Assembly (NCBI GenBank): GCA_045636025.1
Contig: JAZTWP010000088.1
Coordinates: 1 to 64,000, forward strand
Length of the DNA: 64,000 nt
Direction of reading: 5' to 3'
Source: UBA1081 sp045636025
Lineage (GTDB): Bacteria; Bacillota; Clostridia; Oscillospirales; Acutalibacteraceae
The position numbers and the translations under genes are program-made. The notes below the pieces were generated by a model that made no database searches, had not been told where the DNA came from, and was given only the letters and a program-made list of their open reading frames with translations. Below are positions 32,778 through 40,639 of this stretch, piece after piece (the first letter of the stretch is position 1; each line of letters opens with the position of its first letter).

Positions 32778-33506
32778 TTATTTTTTTACTGCTGTGAAAT
32801 ATACTCGTTCACTTGTATCTGTAGGCTCATAGGAAGTCATATCATCATACACTCCCGTTACTTCAAAGCCTGTTTCTCCGAGCCACTTCTTAATATCATC
32901 AATTGAGTATGCTCTCTCTGAGAAACTTTCACGCAGTCTTTCATATTTATTTTCTTCTTCAATGAAAATATCAATATTTATATCAACTGTTTTACTTTTG
33001 CGTTTGTATGAATTCTGCCAGACGCAGAAGACATTGTCTTTTTCGGAAACAAAGGTGTTATTGCCAAGCACATTTTCATGTTTGTAAGGAGTATTCACAT
33101 CAAAAACAAATACTCCGCCTTTTTCCATAAAAAGTGAAACAGAAGCAAAAGCCGCTTTGACATCGCATGGCTTAAGCAGATGATTTATACTGTCAAGTGA
33201 GCATACTGCATGGTTAATTGTGCCGTACAGATCAAGCTCGGTCATACTCTGACAGAGAATAAGAGCTTCCGGAATTCTTTCTCTTGCAAACACAAGCATT
33301 TCAGCCGAAAGATCACAAAGAATCATATCATAGCCGAATTTTGAAAGCTCAAGGGACAAAGTTCCCGTACCGCAGGCAAGATCAAGAAGAACACCACTGT
33401 CACCTGAATTTTTAAGGAGAAGAGAGTGTATGTACTCTGCTCTTTTTTCATATTCAACATTTTCTGTCAGTTTGTCATAAACTTCTGCCAATGAAGAATA
33501 ACTCAT
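32778..33506 (-). CDS. Class I SAM-dependent methyltransferase
   Basis: 242 residues. VLLDLACGTGTLSLEL (about 39-54) is motif I and YDMILCDLSAEMLVFAR motif II of a Rossmann methyltransferase; the C-terminal half has strands typical of small-molecule methyltransferases next to hslO/yerC in clostridia. The substrate is unknown. Its ATG overlaps the yerC stop by one base (TAATG), so it is translationally coupled. Confidence 0.85.
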   Translation of the reverse strand: MSYSSLAEVYDKLTENVEYEKRAEYIHSLLLKNSGDSGVLLDLACGTGTLSLELSKFGYDMILCDLSAEMLVFARERIPEALILCQSMTELDLYGTINHAVCSLDSINHLLKPCDVKAAFASVSLFMEKGGVFVFDVNTPYKHENVLGNNTFVSEKDNVFCVWQNSYKRKSKTVDINIDIFIEEENKYERLRESFSERAYSIDDIKKWLGETGFEVTGVYDDMTSYEPTDTSERVYFTAVKK

Positions 33507-33787
33507 TATTCGCCCAGCCTTGTGAAAATATCGTACTGTTTGTAGTTTTCCATATATCTCTTGACACGGCTGATTGTTGCGGGAGATGCGCCTGTTGCAT
33601 CTTCAATTTCGTCATACTTCTTGCCTGAAGCAACCATTTTTGCAACCATAAAACGCTGTGCCATTGAGAAAAGCTCTGTATCTGTGCAAAGGTCTTTGAA
33701 GAAACCTGCACATTCTTCTTCATTCTCAAGAGAGAGTATTGCTTTGAAAAGCATATTTACATTTTCCTGTTTAACTGAATCTTTCAT
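33506..33787 (-). CDS. yerC: YerC/YecD-family TrpR-related regulator
   Basis: 93 residues from the ATG at 33787. SMAQRFMVAKMVASGKKY followed by EIEDATGASPATISRVKRYM is the TrpR-like helix-turn-helix, with YKQYDIF at the end as in Firmicute YerC. Residues before 33787 have no ribosome site (GAGAGG sits ahead of this ATG). YerC proteins are conserved putative repressors; a ligand is not known. It lies 25 bases after thyX. Confidence 0.92.
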   Translation of the reverse strand: MKDSVKQENVNMLFKAILSLENEEECAGFFKDLCTDTELFSMAQRFMVAKMVASGKKYDEIEDATGASPATISRVKRYMENYKQYDIFTRLGE

Positions 33788-33812
33788 TATTATTTTCCTC
33801 TCGTGAATTATA

Positions 33813-35195
33813 TCATAAGTTCTTGAAATATTCTTTAATTTCTGCAGTTCTTCCGCAGCACATAGCCCCCTCGGGGCAAGCTGTAACAAAACAACTCGGA
33901 CCGTACTTATTGAATATTGCGGGTGAAACTTCACGGAGCTGACGAAGCATATCAATAGCAAAATCACGAATTTCCCACTGTGCACGTGTACATGTACGAA
34001 GACGCATAAAGAGCATAAGCTCTCTGCCGTTCATACAGGAAACAATGTCAAGTGTGTTACCGCTGAGCTGACAGTAAACAGCCTGTTCTTCGGTGCAGCC
34101 TTCAGCCTTAAGATAGTTATAGAGGTCATTCATCTTTGCGAATGCTTCTTCATATCTTTCAAGAAGACCTGCATTTTTAACAGTTTCGGGGATTATGTAT
34201 TTTTTTCTGTCTGTAAGTGTAAGTGAAGGCACCATAAGAGAGTGCATTCTGTGACGTGCAAAATGAGTGATTGTTGAAAGAGAAACACCGTTTATACGGA
34301 ATGTGAAGCTTACAGTTTCAAGGGGTCTGGGGCGTGCAGAATCAATTACGCAATCAATGATTTTATTGACATTTGCATCATCTGCAATAATCTTTTCAAC
34401 AGCATCGGGTGTATACTGTCTTGTCCAGATAAGAGCTGAACGTGCAACGCATTTTTCTGCATCGGGAGAAACAGAAATAAGTTCAACAGCCTTTCTGTCA
34501 GCACAGTTATCTTCATAATTATTGAACATATAACCCAGAGCAATTTTGTCACTCTTTTCGGGTCTTCTCTTGTAAAAATCTGTTACAATACCGGGCGTGA
34601 GCTTTTCTATCTGCTCGAAAATCTGCATACCAAGGTCATAAAGTTCCTTGAATTCACTGCCTCTGCCGAAAAGCATTGAACGAAGCATGTGAAGAAGCTC
34701 TCTCGCATTGACTGAGCAATAGAAATTACTTCTCAGGCAATAAGGAAGAAGGAATCTTGCATCTTCCTTGGGTACACCTGCATCAACAAATGCTGTGTAC
34801 TCATTGAAAAGGTATTCCATTGTTTCACTGAACTTATCCTCAAGCTCTTTTTTACCAAGGAAAGGAACATAGAATCCGCACTTACGGAAGTCAACGTATC
34901 TTCTTGATTTAACCGTGAATGAAGCAAGACGGAATTCGATAAGGAACTGCTCAACAAAGACGGAAACATCCTGAAAAGCGAGATTAAAAACGGTATGCTC
35001 AATTGTTGAGTTGTGGCCTGAACGGGTAACTTTTGAAATAAGCTTTGCGTTTTTCTCTTTATCCTGACTCTTTTCAAAAATTTCGGTGGCATTACCCTCC
35101 TGAGTTGAAATTCTGCCTGATGCGGCAGGAATTTTTTCATCTGTATCTGTAAGACCGAGAACAATAGCAACAGAACCTCTGTAATCTTCTGTCAT
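33813..35195 (-). CDS. thyX: FAD-dependent thymidylate synthase, tandem ThyX domains
   Basis: 460 residues, about twice the usual ThyX length, with two ThyX-like halves. The first half has SGHNSTIEHTVFNLAFQDV and EFRLASFTVKSRRYVDF, a variant of the RHRxxSxxxxSxR dUMP/FAD motif; the second has HFARHRMHSLMVPSL near residue 310, the canonical RHR motif, and CTRAQWEIRDFA near the end. It makes dTMP from dUMP using methylene-tetrahydrofolate and reduced flavin. First gene of the five-gene operon with its own promoter at 35236. Tandem forms are known in clostridia. Confidence 0.85.
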   Translation of the reverse strand: MTEDYRGSVAIVLGLTDTDEKIPAASGRISTQEGNATEIFEKSQDKEKNAKLISKVTRSGHNSTIEHTVFNLAFQDVSVFVEQFLIEFRLASFTVKSRRYVDFRKCGFYVPFLGKKELEDKFSETMEYLFNEYTAFVDAGVPKEDARFLLPYCLRSNFYCSVNARELLHMLRSMLFGRGSEFKELYDLGMQIFEQIEKLTPGIVTDFYKRRPEKSDKIALGYMFNNYEDNCADRKAVELISVSPDAEKCVARSALIWTRQYTPDAVEKIIADDANVNKIIDCVIDSARPRPLETVSFTFRINGVSLSTITHFARHRMHSLMVPSLTLTDRKKYIIPETVKNAGLLERYEEAFAKMNDLYNYLKAEGCTEEQAVYCQLSGNTLDIVSCMNGRELMLFMRLRTCTRAQWEIRDFAIDMLRQLREVSPAIFNKYGPSCFVTACPEGAMCCGRTAEIKEYFKNL

Positions 35196-35235
35196 TTTGA
35201 ACCCCTCCGAATAATAATTATATTAAATCTTTATA

Positions 35236-35264
35236 ATTCTATCACATAGTGAAGAAAAATTCAA
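35236..35264 (-). promoter_or_regulatory. Promoter of the thyX operon
   Basis: Minus strand: TTGAAT (35264-35259), 17 bases, TAGAAT (35241-35236). Confidence 0.6.
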
Positions 35265-35287
35265 CTGTTTATTAAACAATAATATCG

Positions 35288-35316
35288 TTGACACAAAATC
35301 CTGAGTATTCTATAAT
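35288..35316 (+). promoter_or_regulatory. Full-consensus promoter of the DUF2812 gene
   Basis: TTGACA (35288-35293), 17 bases, TATAAT (35311-35316), with GGAGGGGG immediately after. It matches sigma-A consensus at all twelve positions and is divergent from the thyX promoter. Confidence 0.85.
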
Positions 35317-35334
35317 ATCTATGGAGGGGGTATT

Positions 35335-36480
35335 ATGAAAATTTGCTTTAAAATTCATCCCGATGATTATGGCAAAAGGGCAAATGAAAAATTTTATGAG
35401 CAAATGGCTCTCGACGGTTGGATGCTGAAAAAACGGTGGGGCAATCTGAGTCAGTTTGAGAAATCAGAGCCTCAAAGATTGAAATTTGACATTTACTACT
35501 CCGAAGACAATTATGTTTCCGAAGAAGAAAGACAAGAGTTTAATTCAAAGAGCAGATCAATCGTAGAAGTAAGAAGCCATGTCCATGTTTCATATTCACC
35601 TGTAAGTGCACATTTTCCGCCTGTTATAAAATCAAATGAAGATGCGGCAAAGGCAATAATCCCCCTGAAAAACAAAAGCATAACACGACCTGTTTCGCTG
35701 ATTTTAGTTCTTCTGATGAATTTTCTGACTAATTTCAGAAGAGGAGACATCTCATATAATGCATTTGAATCACTGCCATCTTCCAAAGAGCTCATTTATA
35801 AAATCATTACTGTCCCTGAACTCTATATTGCAATGCTCATAATTGCTTCTTATATAATTTTCCTTTCAATATATGAATACATAAGATGGAAAAAGGCAGT
35901 AAAAACTTTTCAGAACGATGAAAATCCCGATGACGAAAACAGAAAAAAGGTACTGTACATTGTAAGCCTCTTTATAATCGGACTCTCGGCTGTATTTATT
36001 GCACTTTTTTCATTCAGCAACACTTCAATTGCAGAAAAGGATATACCCGAGTTTTCGGACGGACTGTATCTTGATATTCACGATTTCGGCATTGCAGACA
36101 TGATAACGAAAAAAGGCACTGAAATCGGCGGTGATTATTATCCGAACAAGATAAAACATAGGAAAACTCTGTCAGCCGAAATGCACATAACTGAGGAATC
36201 TTACTACATAAACGACACACGAATTATTATTTATCAGGATATAATCAGTTACAGAACTGAAAAGACGGCAATGTATGCGGCTGAACTTCTGTCAAAGGAT
36301 GAATACAAAAATTACACTGAAATTACGGCTGAGGGTTTCAGTAAAGTATATATTTCCGATGAAAACCTTATTGCAGTTATTGACAGCACGGTTTACAGAA
36401 TCACAACCATAACAGAAGATGAACATATTCTTCCGTCAAAAGATGAACTGCTTGAAATTATAATTGCAAAAAACAAATAA
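35335..36480 (+). CDS. DUF2812-domain membrane protein
   Basis: 381 residues. The first 60 residues, with FYEQMALDGWMLKKRWGNLSQFEKSEPQ and LKFDIYYSED, match DUF2812. Two or three membrane segments follow (about 120-140, 158-180 and 203-225), and the last 150 residues form a likely outside domain without recognised motif. DUF2812 proteins often sit next to PadR-type regulators; none is seen here. Function unknown. Single gene with consensus promoter and terminator. Confidence 0.75.
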   Translation: MKICFKIHPDDYGKRANEKFYEQMALDGWMLKKRWGNLSQFEKSEPQRLKFDIYYSEDNYVSEEERQEFNSKSRSIVEVRSHVHVSYSPVSAHFPPVIKSNEDAAKAIIPLKNKSITRPVSLILVLLMNFLTNFRRGDISYNAFESLPSSKELIYKIITVPELYIAMLIIASYIIFLSIYEYIRWKKAVKTFQNDENPDDENRKKVLYIVSLFIIGLSAVFIALFSFSNTSIAEKDIPEFSDGLYLDIHDFGIADMITKKGTEIGGDYYPNKIKHRKTLSAEMHITEESYYINDTRIIIYQDIISYRTEKTAMYAAELLSKDEYKNYTEITAEGFSKVYISDENLIAVIDSTVYRITTITEDEHILPSKDELLEIIIAKNK

Positions 36481-36490
36481 AAGAAAGAAG

Positions 36491-36520
36491 TTTGTCAGCA
36501 TCCCTGACAAATTCTTTTTT
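36491..36520 (+). terminator. Terminator of the DUF2812 gene
   Basis: TTTGTCAG with CTGACAAA (8 bp, 5-nt loop) followed by TTCTTTTTT. Confidence 0.85.
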
Positions 36521-36535
36521 ATTCAAAAAAAGATA

Positions 36536-36563
36536 TTGAACTTTTTTTTGTGAGTGATATAAT
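36536..36563 (+). promoter_or_regulatory. Promoter of the dehydrogenase-GNAT gene
   Basis: TTGAAC (36536-36541), 16 bases, TATAAT (36558-36563) with a TGA extension just before the -10 box. Confidence 0.75.
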
Positions 36564-36597
36564 GATATCAGCAAAAAAAGAAAGGACTTTCTTAATT

Positions 36598-38403
36598 ATG
36601 AGCAATATTGTAAAAATAGGTGTTCTCGGCGCAGGCAGAGGACAATCAATGATACAGTATGCAAACAAAGCTGAAAATGCAAAGCTTGTTGCAATCTGTG
36701 ATTATTCTGATTTTCAGATTGAAAGAGTAAAAAACAAACTCAACGATGATTCAATCGCATATTATACATCTTTTGATGAATTCCTCAATCACGATATGGA
36801 TGCTGTTGTTCTTGCAAACTATGCAACAGAACACGCGCCCTTTGCTATCAAGTGCCTTGAAAAAGGGCTCAACGTTATCAGCGAAGTACTTCCCTGCCAG
36901 ACAATGAAAGAAGCTGTTGAACTCTGTGAAGCAGTTGAAAAATCAGGCAAGATTTATGCTTACGCTGAAAACTACTGCTATATGCCCGCTACATATGAAA
37001 TGAAGAAGCTTTACAAGCAGGGTGCTGTAGGTGAATTCGAATACGGCGAAGGCGAATATATGCACAACTGCGAAAGCATATGGGATATGATTACTCTCGG
37101 TGACGAAAATCACTGGAGAAACAATATGTATGCAACATATTACTGTACACATTCAATCGGTCCCCTTATCCATATCACAGGTCTTCGTCCTGTTTCTGTA
37201 ACAGGTTTTGAAATGCCTTTCAATGCAAGAATGGCAAGAATGGGTGCAAAAGCAGGTAATGCTGCTGTTGAAATGATTACTCTTGAAAACGGTGCAATCA
37301 TCAAGAGTCTTCATGGCGTAGGCTGTTCAAAGGATTCTATCTGGTATTCTGTTTACGGTGCAGACGGAAGAATGGAAAGCGCAAGAGAAGATGCAAAGAA
37401 GGGTGATTTCGGTACACTTTACCTCAATAATCCCGATAACTTCTCAGTAAGATGCTATGAACCCAAGGGCGAATATGACGACATCGCAAAAGAATTCGGC
37501 CACGGCAACTCAGACTTCTATACAATGTATCATGCAGTTGAAGCAATCAAGGGAAATCCTGAAGCTGATTATATTGATATTTACGAAGCACTTGATATGT
37601 TCCTTCCCGGTCTTCTCGGTTACCGTTCAATTCTTCAGGGCGGAATTCCCGTTGCTATCCCCAACTTCAGAAACAAGAAAGAAAGAGAAGCATTCAGAAA
37701 CGACACAGCTTGTACAGATCCCAAGGTTGCAGGAGATATGCTTATCCCCTCATACTCAAAGGGTAACCCTGAAATCCCTCAGGAAATCTATGAAGAGCAC
37801 AAGAGAACATGGAGGCCCCGTGCAGAAGCTCAGGGCAAACAGCTCAAGCTCAACGTCTTCCCCAAGAACAAAGAAATCCCTGCACTTCCCGAAGGTTACA
37901 GCATCAGAAATTATCAGGGTGAAGAGGATATCCCCCACTGGATCAGAATATGCAACAACGGTCTTGTAAGATATGGTGCTGACAATTCATCATTCACAAA
38001 CTGCATGGAAGATATTGATGTTTACAAAGATTGCTTCTTTATCTGTAATGAAGAAAATCTTCCCGTCGCAACAATCACAGCAGTCAGAAAATACCCCACA
38101 ACAGGTCTCGGCCTTGTTCATATGGTTTCCGTTGCTGATACAGAAAGAGGCAAGGGACTGGGAACTATTCTTTGCGCACTCGCTGAAAAGCATTTCTACG
38201 ATAACGGTGTTGAAAGAGCTACTCTTACAACTGATGATCATAGAATCGCTGCTTGCAAGAGCTATCTCAGAGCAGGTTGGGTACCTGTAAATCACGACAC
38301 AGATATGGTTCTCCGCTGGACAAGAATTATGAAGAAGTTCGGTATTGAAGAGCTTCAGATGTATACAGAAGAAGGCGAAAAAGACGTTCTGCTGAAAGCG
38401 TAA
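36598..38403 (+). CDS. Gfo/Idh/MocA oxidoreductase fused to GNAT acetyltransferase
   Basis: 601 residues from the ATG at 36598, which follows AAAGGAC; an earlier in-frame ATG overlaps the promoter. Residues 1 to about 400 form a Gfo/Idh/MocA dehydrogenase: NAD motif GVLGAGRGQSMIQ (about 8-20), EVLPCQTMKEAVELCE in place of the family's EKP, and YCTHSIGPLIHIT. Residues about 440-600 are a GNAT domain with ERGKGLGTILCALAEKHF as the acetyl-CoA loop and AACKSYLRAGW after it. The combined product could oxidise a sugar and acetylate the aminated product or another substrate. No frameshift is seen at the joint. Substrates are unknown; there are no sugar transport genes next to it. Confidence 0.85.
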   Translation: MSNIVKIGVLGAGRGQSMIQYANKAENAKLVAICDYSDFQIERVKNKLNDDSIAYYTSFDEFLNHDMDAVVLANYATEHAPFAIKCLEKGLNVISEVLPCQTMKEAVELCEAVEKSGKIYAYAENYCYMPATYEMKKLYKQGAVGEFEYGEGEYMHNCESIWDMITLGDENHWRNNMYATYYCTHSIGPLIHITGLRPVSVTGFEMPFNARMARMGAKAGNAAVEMITLENGAIIKSLHGVGCSKDSIWYSVYGADGRMESAREDAKKGDFGTLYLNNPDNFSVRCYEPKGEYDDIAKEFGHGNSDFYTMYHAVEAIKGNPEADYIDIYEALDMFLPGLLGYRSILQGGIPVAIPNFRNKKEREAFRNDTACTDPKVAGDMLIPSYSKGNPEIPQEIYEEHKRTWRPRAEAQGKQLKLNVFPKNKEIPALPEGYSIRNYQGEEDIPHWIRICNNGLVRYGADNSSFTNCMEDIDVYKDCFFICNEENLPVATITAVRKYPTTGLGLVHMVSVADTERGKGLGTILCALAEKHFYDNGVERATLTTDDHRIAACKSYLRAGWVPVNHDTDMVLRWTRIMKKFGIEELQMYTEEGEKDVLLKA

Positions 38404-38423
38404 ACGCAATAAAAAATAATTTT

Positions 38424-38455
38424 AAGCGGCTTGAGAACAAGCCGCTTTTATGTTT
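38424..38455 (+). terminator. Terminator of the dehydrogenase-GNAT gene
   Basis: AAGCGGCTTG with CAAGCCGCTT (10 bp, loop AGAA), then TTATGTTTTT. Confidence 0.85.
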
Positions 38456-38461
38456 TTAATT

Positions 38462-39529
38462 TTAAATTTCAATTATACCCCAATAGCCGTCAACGCATAC
38501 CCATGATCTGTTTTCAAATGCAGGTAAAGCCTTATCAAAAACAGCATCAATTATCATATCTCCGTTTTTGTCCATATAACCCCATTTGCCGTCTTTTTTC
38601 ACGGGCACACTGCCGCAGGAATAACTGTAAACCGTGTTGATTTCATAAGTCTTGGTGTCGATACACTCACCGTTTTCAGAATAAATAGTTTCATAATATT
38701 TGAATGTGTCACTGCTCACAGGAACTTCATCCATAATAACATCACCGGCAACTGTAAAATATGTCCACATGTTGCCGTCATACATTGCGACAACATCCTC
38801 GCAGATTTCAGCGGCTGCAACATACTCAAAGGGAATAACGAGTTTTCCGTTGTTGTAAAGACCGAGTTTTCCTGTTTCTTCAATATCGTATGCATCAAAA
38901 TTCACATATTGCTCTGATTTTTCCATATATGCTTCCATGACTATGTATGCTGCGGTTTTATCATATTCAAGAGCCTCGTTTTCTCCCTCACTGCCAGAGA
39001 TGCATATAAATTCATTTGAATTGATATCATAATAGAATATATCGGGGCCTCCGCCGTGACCGCAACCGCGGATAATCTCTCCTGTTTTGTATTCATAGAG
39101 AAGGCTCTGATCTCTGAACACCATTCCTTTTGAATTAGGGCAGAAATACGGGTCGGAATAAAGCGCATCGGTGAGAATATCACCGTAACTGTTAATAACT
39201 CCGCATTTATCACCTATGTAATATGCCAAATACTCGGTGGGATGATAGCCGTAATCAGTCGGACTGTGGCTGAATATGGTCCAATTGTATATTTCATTTG
39301 CGGGAATACGCATATCCGTTGCCCTGAAAAACGGCTTTTTATACCATGAAAAACCGACACTTTCGGGCAGCATGACATCAACATCAAGGTCTGTATAGCT
39401 CTCATACAGGGCAGTCTGCTCAATCGCTTCGGTTGAGTTTTCTTCTGTTTCAGGGGTAACGGGGTTACAGCCTGTCAGCACAGAAAGTACAATTGCAAAA
39501 ATCATTATAACAATCGTCATTTTTTTCAT
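38462..39529 (-). CDS. Lipoprotein with WG-type repeats
   Basis: 355 residues from the ATG at 39529, nine bases after AAAGGAG; an ATG at 39535 is also possible. A lipoprotein signal with lipobox VLTGC (Cys near residue 21) is followed by an acidic Glu/Thr linker. Several WG-like repeats are seen: GDKCGVINSYGDILTDALY, GKLGLYNNGKLVIPFEY and GKWGYMDKNGDMIIDAVFD, each a beta-strand unit of a propeller-like surface domain. It is predicted to be membrane-anchored on the outside; partner unknown. Confidence 0.8.
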   Translation of the reverse strand: MKKMTIVIMIFAIVLSVLTGCNPVTPETEENSTEAIEQTALYESYTDLDVDVMLPESVGFSWYKKPFFRATDMRIPANEIYNWTIFSHSPTDYGYHPTEYLAYYIGDKCGVINSYGDILTDALYSDPYFCPNSKGMVFRDQSLLYEYKTGEIIRGCGHGGGPDIFYYDINSNEFICISGSEGENEALEYDKTAAYIVMEAYMEKSEQYVNFDAYDIEETGKLGLYNNGKLVIPFEYVAAAEICEDVVAMYDGNMWTYFTVAGDVIMDEVPVSSDTFKYYETIYSENGECIDTKTYEINTVYSYSCGSVPVKKDGKWGYMDKNGDMIIDAVFDKALPAFENRSWVCVDGYWGIIEI

Positions 39530-39553
39530 TTTCATCAACTCCTTTACAATTAA

Positions 39554-39604
39554 ATTTTACTGCGATATTTATTGCATTTCAACATAAATTACAACATTGT
39601 AATT
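39554..39604 (-). promoter_or_regulatory. Promoter with adjoining 18-bp palindrome for the WG lipoprotein
   Basis: Minus strand: TTGAAA (39582-39577), 17 bases, TAAAAT (39559-39554). Just upstream of the -35 box, 39587-39604 is a perfect palindrome (AATTACAA-CA-TTGTAATT), placed where an activator or repressor would bind. Confidence 0.6.
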
Positions 39605-39650
39605 ATTTTTTTGTGTTAATTGTAATATAAATATTCATCATCAAACTGAT

Positions 39651-39680
39651 AAAAAATCAAGGACACCTTGCGGTGTCCTT
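39651..39680 (-). terminator. Terminator of ftcD
   Basis: AAGGACACC with GGTGTCCTT (9 bp, 4-nt loop); on the minus strand followed by GATTTTTT. Confidence 0.85.
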
Positions 39681-39695
39681 TTGATATGCCTGAAA

Positions 39696-40592
39696 TCATA
39701 AAAAATGATTTTCAAAAACCTGATTATCGTAATCAAAATCTCTGATTTTAAGATAGTGCACTCCACTTTCAATAAGTGCTTTCATTGGTGATAAGCCGAT
39801 AAGCTCTGTACATTTCACGGCTGTGCCGTATTTTTTTGCTTCTTCACGTACTTTATCAACCACAGTATAAAGAGATGTTGTTTTGTAATCGGTGAAATTT
39901 ATCGAAACCTGAGCCGTATTTGTTTCATGGAGCATCAGCCCGAGAGCTTTTACGCAAGGATAACCGCCTGACGAAAAACGGATTGTCTTTGCAATATTCT
40001 TTGCAATTTCAACATCATCAGTATCAAGCTCAATATTGAATGCAATTAAAAATTCTCTCGCACCGACAATTGTTATGCCTGCAGTTTCATGATAACCGTT
40101 ACCGAAATCGGGTTGCCATTCAGGGAGCTTTGTCTTTTCGGGAAGACCTTCAAACTGACCGCGTCTTACATCTGCAAGATTCTGTCTGTGGGGTGCAGAT
40201 GCGGCTTTTTCATAAAGATAAACGGGAATTCCTGCTTCTTCAAAAATTCGATTGCCTGCAGTTTTTGCAATTTCAATTACTTCTTCATCTGAAACATTTT
40301 TAACCGCAATAAAGGGACACACATCAACAGCACCCATTCTCGGATGCTCACCCGTATGTTTTGTGAGGTCAATAAGCTCAGAAGCCTTTTTGCAAAGTCT
40401 TACAGCGGCTTCAGTAACCCCCTCGGGACTGCCTGCAAAAGTTATGACACTTCTGTTATGATCATAGTCTGATGTAAAATGAAGCACTTTTACACCCTCA
40501 ACAGATGCAACAGCGCTGACGCATTCAGCAACAACCTCGGGACGTCTGCCCTCACTTACATTCGGTACACATTCAACGATTTTCTGAATCAT
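39696..40592 (-). CDS. ftcD: Glutamate formimidoyltransferase
   Basis: 298 residues, the single-domain bacterial form without cyclodeaminase. IVECVPNVSEGRR at the start, DYDHNRSVITFAG, LTKHTGEHPRMGAVDVCPF and LGLMLHETNTAQVSINFTD are conserved FtcD segments that bind formiminoglutamate and tetrahydrofolate. It transfers the formimino group from formiminoglutamate in histidine breakdown to folate, or carries out the reverse. No hut gene is adjacent. The ribosome site GGGTG is weak. Confidence 0.95.
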   Translation of the reverse strand: MIQKIVECVPNVSEGRRPEVVAECVSAVASVEGVKVLHFTSDYDHNRSVITFAGSPEGVTEAAVRLCKKASELIDLTKHTGEHPRMGAVDVCPFIAVKNVSDEEVIEIAKTAGNRIFEEAGIPVYLYEKAASAPHRQNLADVRRGQFEGLPEKTKLPEWQPDFGNGYHETAGITIVGAREFLIAFNIELDTDDVEIAKNIAKTIRFSSGGYPCVKALGLMLHETNTAQVSINFTDYKTTSLYTVVDKVREEAKKYGTAVKCTELIGLSPMKALIESGVHYLKIRDFDYDNQVFENHFL

Positions 40593-40610
40593 TTTATCAC
40601 CCTATTGTTT

Positions 40611-40638
40611 AAGCGGTCAGTTTCCCGACCGCTTTTTT
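40611..40638 (+). terminator. Terminator-like hairpin between two minus-strand genes
   Basis: AAGCGGTC (40611-40618) with GACCGCTT (40627-40634) and a T run only on the plus strand. No plus-strand gene ends here, so on the minus strand it is at most a weak end signal for the DUF2207 gene. Confidence 0.45.
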
Positions 40639-40639
40639 G

